From Candidatus Poribacteria bacterium (GTDB taxonomy: Bacteria > Poribacteria > WGA-4E > WGA-3G): a DNA stretch of 56,050 nucleotides. Below are positions 16,804-25,500 of the stretch, piece by piece (positions within the stretch are counted from its first letter, which is position 1; each line of letters starts with the position of its first letter). The DNA lies in contig JAJEET010000033.1 of assembly GCA_022820835.1 (NCBI GenBank), positions 1 through 56,050 on the forward strand, in the 5' to 3' direction. The notes under the pieces were generated by a model. It was not told the origin of the DNA and made no database searches. It worked only from the letters and a program-made list of their open reading frames with translations. Both the position numbers and the translations under genes were made by a program.

Positions 16804-17691
16804 ATGGCAGAAACTACGAATTACACAAAACCGTTTATTGTTGATAAGAACCTCGGTGCAGTGCTCGACATTGATGACGCACAACTCACGGAGACAACTT
16901 CTGACGGCACACCCGTCGTTCCACCGACCCAAGAACAGAAGTACCTCTTTGACATGCGCGGTTGGCTCTTGGTTCCGGGTGTTCTGTCCGGTGATGAACT
17001 CGCGGAGATGCAAGAATTCGCCTATAAACTCCACCACGAACCGAAATCGATACCGGAGCATGAACGCTCACCGCTCGGGGGTCCCTTGCAACGTCTCTCT
17101 GACCATCCGAACGTCGTCGGCTTCCTTAACGAGTTTCTCGCACATCCGGCGTTATCAAGCCAAGAGTGCTACGGATTCCGTATGGAATCGTGCCACCTGT
17201 TCTATCGCACTGTCGGCGATGCGAAGTTCAATCCGCACAACGGAAACGGCATGCTCCGATTTCCGGGTGATTCGCACCTCTATCGATGCATCCCGGGAAA
17301 AGGACACAGCGGATTAACTCGCGTCGTCTGGGAACTGAACCCTGTCAAATATCGGCAAGGTGGCACGCTCTTTATTACGGCAAGCCATAAAGCCGTCTAC
17401 ACGGCACCCGACACCATCCGAAGTCAAGATTCACCGATTTGGGATACTTATGAATGTCCTGCCGGTTCACTCCTCTTTTTTACAGAGGCGTTGACCCATA
17501 GTGCGCATACGTGGACAAACGAAGAGAACTATCGCCTCGCTACCTTCAGTTGTTACAACACCGTCAACAGCAAGTGGAGTGCTTGGGAACCGCACCCGAA
17601 ACTGCTTGAGGAGATGCCGGCCAAACGGCAGACGCTTTTCCGTCCCGTCCGCGCGGCAAATAATTTGATCGGCGGTAATTATCGGCATTAA
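16804..17691 (+). CDS. PhyH-like 2-oxoglutarate oxygenase homologue, copy 1 (HxG motif)
   Basis: This 295-residue protein belongs to the PhyH-like cupin superfamily. The distal His232 in ALTHSAHTW and Arg244 in NYRLATF match the usual iron and 2-oxoglutarate ligands. Where HxD is expected the sequence has His145-Asn-Gly147 (PHNGNG), so the carboxylate ligand is missing. Loss of this Asp is known from iron halogenases of the SyrB2 and WelO5 types, and also from inactive relatives; which applies here is unknown. An AAAGGA precedes the ATG. Its sister gene begins 80 bases after its stop and is nearly the same protein. Confidence 0.87.
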   Translation: MAETTNYTKPFIVDKNLGAVLDIDDAQLTETTSDGTPVVPPTQEQKYLFDMRGWLLVPGVLSGDELAEMQEFAYKLHHEPKSIPEHERSPLGGPLQRLSDHPNVVGFLNEFLAHPALSSQECYGFRMESCHLFYRTVGDAKFNPHNGNGMLRFPGDSHLYRCIPGKGHSGLTRVVWELNPVKYRQGGTLFITASHKAVYTAPDTIRSQDSPIWDTYECPAGSLLFFTEALTHSAHTWTNEENYRLATFSCYNTVNSKWSAWEPHPKLLEEMPAKRQTLFRPVRAANNLIGGNYRH

Positions 17692-17771
17692 ATCAACCGC
17701 CTCCAATTTGGCAAGCAAACGAAGGGATCTTGCGTAAACCCTAATTTTCCTACAACCAAGAGGATTCTCTC

Positions 17772-18644
17772 ATGGCAGAAGCTACAAATTATTCAAAACC
17801 GTTTATCGTTGATAAAAATCTCGGCGCAGCACTCGACATTGATAACGCACAACTCACGGAAACAAACTCTGATAGCACTCCCGTCGTTCCGCCGACGCAG
17901 GAACAGAAGTACCTCTTTGACATGCGCGGTTGGCTCTTGATTCCGGGTGTCCTCTCTGGAGATGAACTCGCGGAGATGCAAGAATTCGCCCATAAACTCC
18001 GCCACGAGCCGAAGTCGATACCGGAGCATGAACGCTCACCGCTCGGGGGTCCCTTGCAACGCCTCTCTGACCATCCGAACGTCGTCGGCTTCCTCAACGA
18101 GTTTCTCGCACATCCAGCGTTATCAAACCAAGAATGCTACGGATTCCGTATGGAATCGTGTAGTCTGTTCTATCGCACTGTCGGCGATGGGAATTTCGGT
18201 CCGCATAACGGAAACGGCATGCTCCGTTTTCCGGGTGACTCACACCTCTATCGCTGTATTCCGGGCAGAGGATACAGCGGATTAACCCGTATCGTCTGGG
18301 AACTGAACCCTGTCAAATATCGGCAAGGTGGCACGCTATTTATTACGGCAAGCCATAAAGCCGTCTACACGGCACCTGACACCATCCGAAGTCAAGATTC
18401 ACCGATTTGGGATACCTACGAATGTCCTGCCGGTTCACTCCTCTTTTTTACGGAGGCGTTGACACATAGCACGCACACGTGGACAAACGAAGAGAACGAC
18501 CGCCTCGCTATTTTCAGCTGTTACAACACTGTCAATAGCAAGTGGCACGATTGGGATCCGCATCCAAAGTTATTAGCCGAAATGCCTGCCAAACGGCAGA
18601 CGCTTTTCCGTCCTGTCCGCGCGGCAAATAACCTGATTGGTTAA
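17772..18644 (+). CDS. PhyH-like 2-oxoglutarate oxygenase homologue, copy 2 (HxG motif)
   Basis: This 290-residue product is a tandem paralogue of the gene at 16804, offset by 968 bp and nearly identical over most of its length. It keeps His145-Asn-Gly147, the distal His and the Arg. Clear differences lie near residues 133-141 (SLF for HLF; GNFG for AKFN), at 160-171, and near the C-terminus, where it ends five residues earlier. Both copies are intact, so both may be used, perhaps on different substrates. Confidence 0.87.
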   Translation: MAEATNYSKPFIVDKNLGAALDIDNAQLTETNSDSTPVVPPTQEQKYLFDMRGWLLIPGVLSGDELAEMQEFAHKLRHEPKSIPEHERSPLGGPLQRLSDHPNVVGFLNEFLAHPALSNQECYGFRMESCSLFYRTVGDGNFGPHNGNGMLRFPGDSHLYRCIPGRGYSGLTRIVWELNPVKYRQGGTLFITASHKAVYTAPDTIRSQDSPIWDTYECPAGSLLFFTEALTHSTHTWTNEENDRLAIFSCYNTVNSKWHDWDPHPKLLAEMPAKRQTLFRPVRAANNLIG

Positions 18645-18673
18645 AATTATCACCATTAGGTGAATATATCTCT

Positions 18674-18702
18674 CACTGGCGAGGTATCCAACCTCGCCAG
18701 TG
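18674..18702. terminator. Terminator-like hairpin after the PhyH pair
   Basis: CACTGGCGAGGT and ACCTCGCCAGTG form a 12-bp perfect stem around a 5-base loop, 30 bases after the stop codon. It belongs to the same dispersed hairpin family as 12933-12957. Confidence 0.55.
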
Positions 18703-18726
18703 GTGTGAAATCGGAAGACAGTATCT

Positions 18727-19146
18727 ATGAAACAATTAACCGACACTGAAAAACAGCAGCTTGATGCGAAGATTAAAGAAGAAGAAAAACGGCAGCAAAC
18801 CCTTCGAGAAGCGAATCCGGATCTACCGAAAAATTTCAAAACGGCATTGACAGAAACAAGCGGTATGAGTGGTATGAGAAGACTTGTGCCAAAAGGACTT
18901 TGGAAATATGGTTTTCTCATAATTATCCTTTGTCTGCTTGCTTTCAATATATTTATCTTTTTTATCGCACAAGATTTCGATCCCAAATCGGTCATATACC
19001 TCAACATCATGATTGCCTTAATGCTCCTATTCAACCACATCGCCTATAATATCACAAAAAAAGGATGGATAAGCCGTGTGATGAAAACAGTCGCATGGGT
19101 TTGGATCGTATTTGTATTGGGGTATATGTTCTGGATATTTAGGTAG
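18727..19146 (+). CDS. Small three-helix membrane protein, unknown function
   Basis: The 139-residue product starts with a charged, probably helical segment (residues 1-45, rich in Lys, Glu and Gln). Three hydrophobic segments follow, near 60-80, 87-107 and 117-137. No family is recognised. A weak GGAAG lies about 13 bases before the ATG. It is upstream of the SfiI-type restriction genes, but its composition and the gap suggest it is not part of that system. Confidence 0.7.
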   Translation: MKQLTDTEKQQLDAKIKEEEKRQQTLREANPDLPKNFKTALTETSGMSGMRRLVPKGLWKYGFLIIILCLLAFNIFIFFIAQDFDPKSVIYLNIMIALMLLFNHIAYNITKKGWISRVMKTVAWVWIVFVLGYMFWIFR

Positions 19147-19209
19147 GCACTCTGTTTGCGGGTAGCACCTGCCCATCAGGAGTTAAAACATCATCGGGCT
19201 GGTTATAAT

Positions 19210-19926
19210 ATGAATGAAGAAACACTATCAAATTTAGATTCAGATGAAATTGAAGAGATTGAAAAACTCACACTACGTTGGGTTTTTCAAGCAGTTCTTG
19301 ACTTTGGAATGGAAGCACATGAGGTGTTCTTAAAGTCACCAGATAATGTAAAGGATATTGCGGAAGATATTACAAGGGAACTGCTTGACCGCCTTCCAGG
19401 ATTTAATGTTCAACAGAGAATCTATGGAAATGTTGATTACAAACGGGCCAGATATATTATCTTGCCAGAAAAAACAGTAAGACAAGCTCTCTTTATAGAT
19501 TCAAAAGCAGAAAAAGAGAATCGATCCGCCACTATACAGATGTCTCAAACCTCTATGTGGGTAAGACAAAGAAGAAGTGGCCAGGCTGTAAATGAAAAAG
19601 GACTTCTGCCAGAAATATCTGAATATGGAGATCACCATTATCTGACGACAACTTGTTTGATACATTTCTTGTATGAAGACAAGGCAGACATACATCACTT
19701 AAAAGAGGTTAAAATCACGGCTATCCCCAATGGAAAATTACAGGATAGATATAATCCTACTGTTGATGATGGTATATGGCTAGCCGGCCGGAATGCTCCG
19801 ACCCGTGGAGAAGATTTCAGAGTTCGTGTTAGTTTTACTAAATTGAAAGAAAAGGCATCGTGGCGAGTTCAAACTATAAACTATGATGAAACTACTAAGG
19901 AGTGCAAAGGAAAATGGCAATCGTAG
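19210..19926 (+). CDS. SfiI-family type II restriction endonuclease
   Basis: The 238-residue protein matches my recollection of SfiI from end to end: a Glu-rich start followed by EKLTLR, AEDITRELL, VDYKRARY, FIDSKAEKE and a C-terminal RGEDFRVRVSFTKLKE block. The SfiI nuclease residues would correspond to Asp76 (VDYK) and Asp97-Ser-Lys99 (IDSK). SfiI is a tetramer cutting GGCC-N5-GGCC; sharing that site is inference. The start at ATG 19210 gives the same N-terminal length as SfiI; a TTG at 19156 is in frame but unsupported. TATAAT lies directly before this ATG without a good -35 box or Shine-Dalgarno. The gene is AT-rich compared with its surroundings and overlaps the methylase gene by 13 bp, suggesting a transferred cassette. 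Confidence 0.85.
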   Translation: MNEETLSNLDSDEIEEIEKLTLRWVFQAVLDFGMEAHEVFLKSPDNVKDIAEDITRELLDRLPGFNVQQRIYGNVDYKRARYIILPEKTVRQALFIDSKAEKENRSATIQMSQTSMWVRQRRSGQAVNEKGLLPEISEYGDHHYLTTTCLIHFLYEDKADIHHLKEVKITAIPNGKLQDRYNPTVDDGIWLAGRNAPTRGEDFRVRVSFTKLKEKASWRVQTINYDETTKECKGKWQS

Positions 19927-20915
19927 GTACTACGGAATTCCTAACAGAAAATCACATTTATCATGGTGATTCCAGAACTCTTTTAAAAAAAATTAGACCT
20001 GAATCAATTACACTCAGCGTTTGGTCGCCCCCATATTTTGTAGGAAAAGCCTACGAGAAAAACTTGTCCTTTTCTCAATGGGAAGATTTACTCAGTGAAG
20101 TCATCAAACTTCATTTCCCAATTATAAAGCCGGGCGGATTCCTAACTATCAATATTGCTGACATTTTATGCTTTAAAGATGCATCAATGCCGAAAATCAT
20201 GGCAGAAAACGTATCCCGAAGAAAAATAGGCGTAACCAAGAAACAAATTTTAGAAGCAAAGAAAAAACATCCGACTTGGAATAGGTACCAACTCGCAGCA
20301 CATTTTGAGTGTAGCGAACAAACAATTGATCGAAGGCTTAATGGAAATAATATCAGAGGCGGAAAGTACCAAACACAAACACGCGTGTTTTTGGTCGGAG
20401 GCCTTATTGAGGCAGCTGCAAATGAGGCAGGTTTCTATTTATATGACCGGCGCATCTGGGTTAAAGACGCAGCATGGGAAAATTCGAGATGGCATACCAT
20501 CTCTTACCGAGCTGTTGATGAATTTGAGTATATCTACATTTTTTGGAAGCCAGGAACTACAAAGGTGGACCGTTCCCGATTGACGAAACAAGAATGGGTA
20601 AATTGGGGATCAAGGGCAGTTTGGGAAATCCCTTCTGTCCGAAGTAATGCTGATCACGATTCAAAATTCCCTATTGAACTGCCCAGAAGAATCATAAAAT
20701 TGTTCTCAGAAACTGATGATGTCGTGTTAGATTGCTTTATCGGAAGTGGAACAACAGCAATAGCAGCAATTACCGAAGATCGGAAATACATAGGAATTGA
20801 TAAAGAAAAGAAATCTGTGAAGATGGCATCAGAGGCTATTTCTGCTTTTGAACAAAATTGCGAAGGTCCCGAGCAAATGGAGTTTTTCATACGTGAAATG
20901 GAAGCAAAACATTAA
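19914..20915 (+). CDS. DNA methyltransferase (beta class, likely N4-cytosine) of the SfiI-like system
   Basis: The 333-residue protein has catalytic motif IV SPPY (38-41) before the SAM-binding motif I DCFIGSGTT (273-281), the permuted beta-class order. SPPY favours N4-cytosine methylation, which would protect the GC-rich site expected for the SfiI-type partner. The region between residues 100 and 150 looks like an insertion and contains a helix-turn-helix-like segment (about 122-143, RYQLAAHFECSEQTIDRRL), which may serve site recognition or autoregulation. The start is set at ATG 19914 with AAGGAG eleven bases upstream; GTG 19902 is possible. Overlap with the nuclease gene suggests translational coupling. 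Confidence 0.85.
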   Translation: MAIVGTTEFLTENHIYHGDSRTLLKKIRPESITLSVWSPPYFVGKAYEKNLSFSQWEDLLSEVIKLHFPIIKPGGFLTINIADILCFKDASMPKIMAENVSRRKIGVTKKQILEAKKKHPTWNRYQLAAHFECSEQTIDRRLNGNNIRGGKYQTQTRVFLVGGLIEAAANEAGFYLYDRRIWVKDAAWENSRWHTISYRAVDEFEYIYIFWKPGTTKVDRSRLTKQEWVNWGSRAVWEIPSVRSNADHDSKFPIELPRRIIKLFSETDDVVLDCFIGSGTTAIAAITEDRKYIGIDKEKKSVKMASEAISAFEQNCEGPEQMEFFIREMEAKH

Positions 20916-21639
20916 AAAAATAAAAATTAAAGCAGTTTTCTTTGACCTTGACGGTACACTCTGCGACTCCGATACAGCATGGAGCATCGCACAAAGCGAA
21001 ACATTTCAACGTTTACGCAAACATTACCCACATGTTTCAGGAGAGGCTATTACAGAAGCATGGACGATAATTCATCGGAGACTCTTCCAGCAGCTCAACG
21101 CCGGAAAGTGTTCTATGGCGGAAGTAAGAGATTCACGCTTCCCGTGTCTGTTCAACGAGTTAGGTTTGCCTATAGATAAAATCATGGAAAAACTCAGCGA
21201 CTTCTTCTGTTCGCGTTACCTCACAAGTCTATATCTTTACGACGATGCCACAGTCCTTGAGGAACTACACGCGTACCATGTCGGTATCATTACAAACGGG
21301 GCACACGATGAACACACCGACAGCCAACTTTCTAAGGTAAAGTCCCTTGGACTCATGGAACGTATCCAGTCGTTGACAATATCCGGTGAAATCGGTGTCA
21401 GAAAACCGAACCTCAAAATCTTTGAAGTCGCTTGTGAACGCGCTGATGTCTTACCGGAAGAGGCGATATTCGTCGGGGATTCCGTTCAGAATGACATCGT
21501 TGGTGCCAACCGTGCGGGTATGACAAGCGTTCTCATCAATCGAAAATCGGATATGCTAACACCGAAAACAGCAGACGAACAACCGGATTATACAATCTCA
21601 AATTTACACGATATTTTGTCCTACTTGATGTACAAATAG
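20893..21639 (+). CDS. HAD-family hydrolase (phosphatase-like)
   Basis: The product has the four HAD motifs: FFDLDGT (nucleophile and acid/base Asp), IITNG, the Lys in RKPNLKIF, and VGDSVQNDIVGA. A helical cap follows motif I, as in phosphoglycolate-phosphatase or YjjG-like members. The start is set at GTG 20893, ten bases after GGAG, which overlaps the methylase end by 23 bp. A TTG at 20848 is in frame but less likely. Length would be 248 residues. Base composition returns to that of the host genes within this gene, so the right boundary of the AT-rich cassette lies near its start. Confidence 0.85.
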   Translation: MKWKQNIKKIKIKAVFFDLDGTLCDSDTAWSIAQSETFQRLRKHYPHVSGEAITEAWTIIHRRLFQQLNAGKCSMAEVRDSRFPCLFNELGLPIDKIMEKLSDFFCSRYLTSLYLYDDATVLEELHAYHVGIITNGAHDEHTDSQLSKVKSLGLMERIQSLTISGEIGVRKPNLKIFEVACERADVLPEEAIFVGDSVQNDIVGANRAGMTSVLINRKSDMLTPKTADEQPDYTISNLHDILSYLMYK

Positions 21640-21716
21640 GATTAGAATCGCTATAATTAACCCTCCAATACGACTTCAGGCTTCGTATTCTGATTCTGTT
21701 TGCATGATGTAAAGGA

Positions 21717-21786
21717 TAGGACTTACGCTTGCTATGCACACTGTACTGATTGACTGTGTTTCCTGTCCTTGAACGCAAGCGTTAAG
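21717..21786. repeat. Palindromic element carrying the AGGACTTACGC motif
   Basis: CTTACGCTTGC (21722-21732) is nearly complementary to GCAAGCGTTAAG (21775-21786), with one extra base. The left arm begins with AGGACTTACGC (21718-21728), a motif also found at 47176 and 50504. The element lies between the HAD and aldo/keto reductase genes and could fold as one long hairpin. Confidence 0.5.
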
Positions 21787-21809
21787 CGACAACTTTTGAG
21801 GTAAACATC

Positions 21810-22619
21810 ATGGCTTATGAGATTCCGAAAACAGTATTAGGTCGCACAGGTTTAAGGGTTACCCGACTCGGTAGCGGGGGCGCGTATTGTGAATCCGTTG
21901 ACGGTTACCGGAAAGCAATTGATGCCGGTATCAATTATATGGATACCGCCCGATCCTACAGAGATGGCGAAGATGAAAAAGTCATTGGGACTGCCATAAA
22001 AGGACAACGCGACAGACTGATCCTTGCGACGAAAACCGCTAAACGCGATGCAAAAGGTGCGCGGACAGAACTTGAAACATCACTACGGATGCTCGGCGTT
22101 GATTACATCGACATCTACCAACTGCATCACCTGAACACCAAAGAGGAACGAGACCAAGCATTAGCACCCGGCGGCGCATTGGAGATGGCGCGAAAAGCAC
22201 GCGATGAAGGACTGATCCGCTTTATCGGTGTTACCGGACATGATTGGGTCGAGGTCCAACATGCCGTTGCCACGGGGTTTTTCGACACCGTTCTGTGTTG
22301 GTATAATTGTGCAATGAAAACGCCGGAAGAGACAGTTTTCCCCGCAGCTGACAAACACGATACCGGGGTCGTCATTATGAATGCCTCGCGCAATGACAGG
22401 CTTTTTGGAGATGAAACTGCTCCCTCTCCCGAACAGTTTTACCGCTATGTACTCAGCCATAAAAGGGTCCATTTAACGATCATGGGATTGCGGGACGTTG
22501 ACAGATTCCATAGGATTGCAGAGGCACTCTCCGAGCAAGAAACCTTGACACCGGCGGAACAAGCAGAATTGGAAAAATACGGCGCACAGCGGCTCCAAGA
22601 AGGCGCACTCACACCGTAA
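21810..22619 (+). CDS. Aldo/keto reductase, short form
   Basis: This 269-residue AKR-superfamily member shows Asp in YMDTARSYRDGEDE, Lys in LATKTAKR and His in QLHHLN, giving the usual tetrad. It is shorter than the protein at 7264 and belongs to a different branch. GAGG lies about nine bases before the ATG. It converges on the sigma factor-WD40 gene with only 47 bp between stops. Confidence 0.9.
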   Translation: MAYEIPKTVLGRTGLRVTRLGSGGAYCESVDGYRKAIDAGINYMDTARSYRDGEDEKVIGTAIKGQRDRLILATKTAKRDAKGARTELETSLRMLGVDYIDIYQLHHLNTKEERDQALAPGGALEMARKARDEGLIRFIGVTGHDWVEVQHAVATGFFDTVLCWYNCAMKTPEETVFPAADKHDTGVVIMNASRNDRLFGDETAPSPEQFYRYVLSHKRVHLTIMGLRDVDRFHRIAEALSEQETLTPAEQAELEKYGAQRLQEGALTP

Positions 22620-22666
22620 GTCCGATTTGGGTTTCCATTGTAGTGGTATTGTGAGGAACGCAATGT

Positions 22667-25291
22667 TTATCTTTCTATCTGAACGGTTCTATCCAAGTCC
22701 CAAAGGAGAATCGTTCCATCGTCACTGCTGCTGGCGAGGGTTTTCCCATCAGGTGAAAACTGCAATACCCTGACAGTACTCGTGTGTCCAGTGAGAGTTG
22801 TCAGTATCCGTCCACTTGGAATTTCCCACAGACGAATGAGGTACGATCTGCCTAATTGGCTGTCGGATACACTGCCACCGGCGAGAATTTTCCCATCAGG
22901 TGAGAATGCCACAGCGAAGACTTCGTATGTATAGGTCGGAAGTGTCAATATTTCGTTACCGGTGATAGCATCCCATAGCCGGATCGTTGCATCCTCGCTC
23001 CCACTTGCAAGAATTTTCCTATCGGGTGAAAACGCGAACGTCCAGATATCGCCTTTAGGTGCCGTGATTCGATACATTTCGCGACCGGTTGCGACCTCCT
23101 GTACCTGAATGTACTTGTAATCTTTGTCAATTTTAGCAGTGATGACAGGATTGGGTAAATTCGGGGATCGTTTGCCAAGCACTTCTTTAAGATCAGGGTC
23201 TGAGATTTGGACACCCGTGGTTGTATCCCAAAACAGATGTTGATGATCTTCGGGACCCCAACGCACCCGCGTAGTACTGATAAGCGTCTGTCCATCTTCA
23301 GAAAACGCCAGTGCGCGGGGACCTCTACCGTGTCCTGTGGCGAAAGTGGAGAGGTCTGTTCCAGTCTTCAAGTCCCATTTGTGGATTGTGCCGTCCCAAC
23401 TACCTGTCAAAACGGTGTTGTTATCGGGCGAGACTGCTAACGCCTCAAGTTGGTCAGTATGCTCTGTAGGTGTTGACATCAACAGTTCACCGGTTGCTGT
23501 ATCCCATTTATGTACAAACCTCTTCTTTCCAATGGTTTCTCTACCTAAATAACCGCTACCGATAATGTGCGTACCATCCGGAGAAAATACTAAATCTCGA
23601 GGGAAAGGAACCCGGTGAATGTGACGTGCCGGAGGTTTGCCTTTCAGGAATGTATGTACCATCGTTCCATCTATTGTACTGCTGACAAGCATTTTCCCAT
23701 CAGGCGAAAATGCCAATCCGTCAATGCCACTACGTTTGTGCTCTCTTAGGATTGAAAGTTTTCGTCCAGTTTCTGCATCCCAGAGTCGCAGAACGCTATC
23801 CCAATGTCCACTTGCAAAAATCTCTCCATCCGGTGAGAATGCTAGTGTTTTAATTCCATTTGAGTTTGGGCTATTCCCCTTAATAAAAAGTTTGAACCTA
23901 CGGATCAGGTTATCTGTATATATGGTGTGGCGTTTAATCTGTTCACCAGTCTCTGTATCCCAAAGGATGAGTGTACCTTTCCAGCTGTCGCCACTGATAA
24001 CGGTTTTTCCATCCGGTGACACTGCAATAACTTCAACAATTCCGTCCAAGTGTCCAGCAAAAACAGCGGTCTGTTTCCAGTTATCTATATCCCACAACCG
24101 GACTGTTCCATCGAAGCTTCCGCTTGCGAGGAAACGTCCATCGATCGGGAAATCTATGGCGGTGACCCTTTCTGTATGCCCTGTCAGGAGTGTAAGTTCC
24201 TTTCCTGTCTGCGCGTCGTATATCCAGATGCCTATATCCGTTGCGACTGCTATGCGGTTACCATCGGGTGTATATTTGATGTCATGTAAGATGCCTTTTC
24301 CGAGTCGAAATTTAGCACTTTCAGGAAGTTGCCATTGAGGGTAGTCTGTATCTGTCTCCTCTGATTCTGCGTCTGCAACCGATGCCGACACATCGTTAGG
24401 CCGCTGGTTACCGGTATCGCTTTTGCTCGATGTATCAACATTTCCCAACTGCGTCCGAACATCCGGCTTGGATTCGAGATTTAGCACAATAGGTGCCTCA
24501 ATCAATTCCACCGTCATCTCTGATGCAGCATCAAAACTATACGGCTTTTGGAAACGCGACAAGTATTGACTACCAACACCTAACATTAAAAATACAACTG
24601 CCAACGTAGACGCAGCGAGCACCCACGGCACCAACGGCTTATTGTTCAGTGGCGCGACCGGTTTCAGACGCGAAATTTCACGCATGATAGTCTCTGTTAG
24701 ATTCGGTGCGATCTGGAAATTGCCTAAAGCCTCTCGTATCATCGGTTCCTCCTTTTTTAATCGTTGCCGCGCTCGGTAGAGACGATTCTTAATCGCACTT
24801 ACCGATACACCCAAGAACTCACTTATCTCTTCGTACGTCATTCCACCAAGATAGTAGAGCGTGATGACGATCCGGTCACTCTCCTGAAGTGTGGCAAGCA
24901 GCTTCTTGACGACTTCGCGCTGCGCTTCTGCGGTTGTCCGTTCATTTTCCGCAATGACATATCCAGAATACGTCGCATTTTCTAATTCTGCGCTGCTTGT
25001 GGCTTCCAACGACTGTGTTGACAAACGTTTCTTACGCATCCACATCTTGCAGTAGTTCGCCGCTATCACATAGAGCCAACCCGCAAACTTCTGTGGTTCC
25101 TTGAGCGTCGAAAGGTTCTGATACGCTTTCAGGAAGGTGTCTTGCGTAATCTCTTCGGCGACATGAAAATCTCCAGTTTTCCGCCACGCGAGCGCGTGCA
25201 CCGATTTTTGGTGTTTTTTTACAAGTGCGGAGAACGCAGCATCATCACCCGCGAGGACGCGTTGGATAAGCTTAGCATCGTCATTTTTCAT
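22667..25291 (-). CDS. Membrane-anchored ECF sigma factor fused to a WD40 propeller
   Basis: The 874-residue protein combines transcription and sensing modules. Residues 10-90 are sigma region 2 (ITQDTFLKAY and the following WLYVIA segment) and 125-180 region 4 with a helix-turn-helix (YEEISEFLGVSVSAIKNRL). A single membrane helix follows at about 221-241. After a linker of some 85 residues, the rest holds about eleven WD40-like blades marked by SPDG turns. The propeller is closely related to the two secreted WD40 proteins nearby, so it very likely lies outside the cytoplasm. No anti-sigma gene is adjacent. I infer direct control of sigma activity by the propeller, perhaps with release by proteolysis. 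ATG has GAGAGG upstream. Confidence 0.9.
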   Translation of the reverse strand: MKNDDAKLIQRVLAGDDAAFSALVKKHQKSVHALAWRKTGDFHVAEEITQDTFLKAYQNLSTLKEPQKFAGWLYVIAANYCKMWMRKKRLSTQSLEATSSAELENATYSGYVIAENERTTAEAQREVVKKLLATLQESDRIVITLYYLGGMTYEEISEFLGVSVSAIKNRLYRARQRLKKEEPMIREALGNFQIAPNLTETIMREISRLKPVAPLNNKPLVPWVLAASTLAVVFLMLGVGSQYLSRFQKPYSFDAASEMTVELIEAPIVLNLESKPDVRTQLGNVDTSSKSDTGNQRPNDVSASVADAESEETDTDYPQWQLPESAKFRLGKGILHDIKYTPDGNRIAVATDIGIWIYDAQTGKELTLLTGHTERVTAIDFPIDGRFLASGSFDGTVRLWDIDNWKQTAVFAGHLDGIVEVIAVSPDGKTVISGDSWKGTLILWDTETGEQIKRHTIYTDNLIRRFKLFIKGNSPNSNGIKTLAFSPDGEIFASGHWDSVLRLWDAETGRKLSILREHKRSGIDGLAFSPDGKMLVSSTIDGTMVHTFLKGKPPARHIHRVPFPRDLVFSPDGTHIIGSGYLGRETIGKKRFVHKWDTATGELLMSTPTEHTDQLEALAVSPDNNTVLTGSWDGTIHKWDLKTGTDLSTFATGHGRGPRALAFSEDGQTLISTTRVRWGPEDHQHLFWDTTTGVQISDPDLKEVLGKRSPNLPNPVITAKIDKDYKYIQVQEVATGREMYRITAPKGDIWTFAFSPDRKILASGSEDATIRLWDAITGNEILTLPTYTYEVFAVAFSPDGKILAGGSVSDSQLGRSYLIRLWEIPSGRILTTLTGHTSTVRVLQFSPDGKTLASSSDDGTILLWDLDRTVQIER

Positions 25292-25339
25292 CGGATACCT
25301 CTCGAAAAAGAATGTTCATAATTAATAATGATGCTACTT

Positions 25340-25368
25340 GAAATAAAAAAGTCTCACAATTCTGTCAA
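25340..25368 (-). promoter_or_regulatory. Promoter of the sigma factor-WD40 gene
   Basis: On the minus strand TTGACA (25368-25363), a 17-bp spacer and TATTTC (25345-25340) precede the gene by about 45 bases. The -35 box and spacer length are the same as upstream of the two WD40 paralogues. Confidence 0.5.
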
Positions 25369-25500
25369 TTTGTAATTGTGAACTTCGCCGATAGATACGG
25401 GAACATATAAAGGAGGTTGAAAATTCTATTTTTTTACAGATAGTGAGAGGGAGGAGAATTGTATCCGTGTTGCTCAATTTGCCCGCTTTCTGTTAAATGT

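Noticed and set aside
19156..19209. Longer start (TTG) for the SfiI-like nuclease
   Set aside because: The ATG at 19210 matches the N-terminal length of SfiI, and no ribosome binding site supports the TTG.
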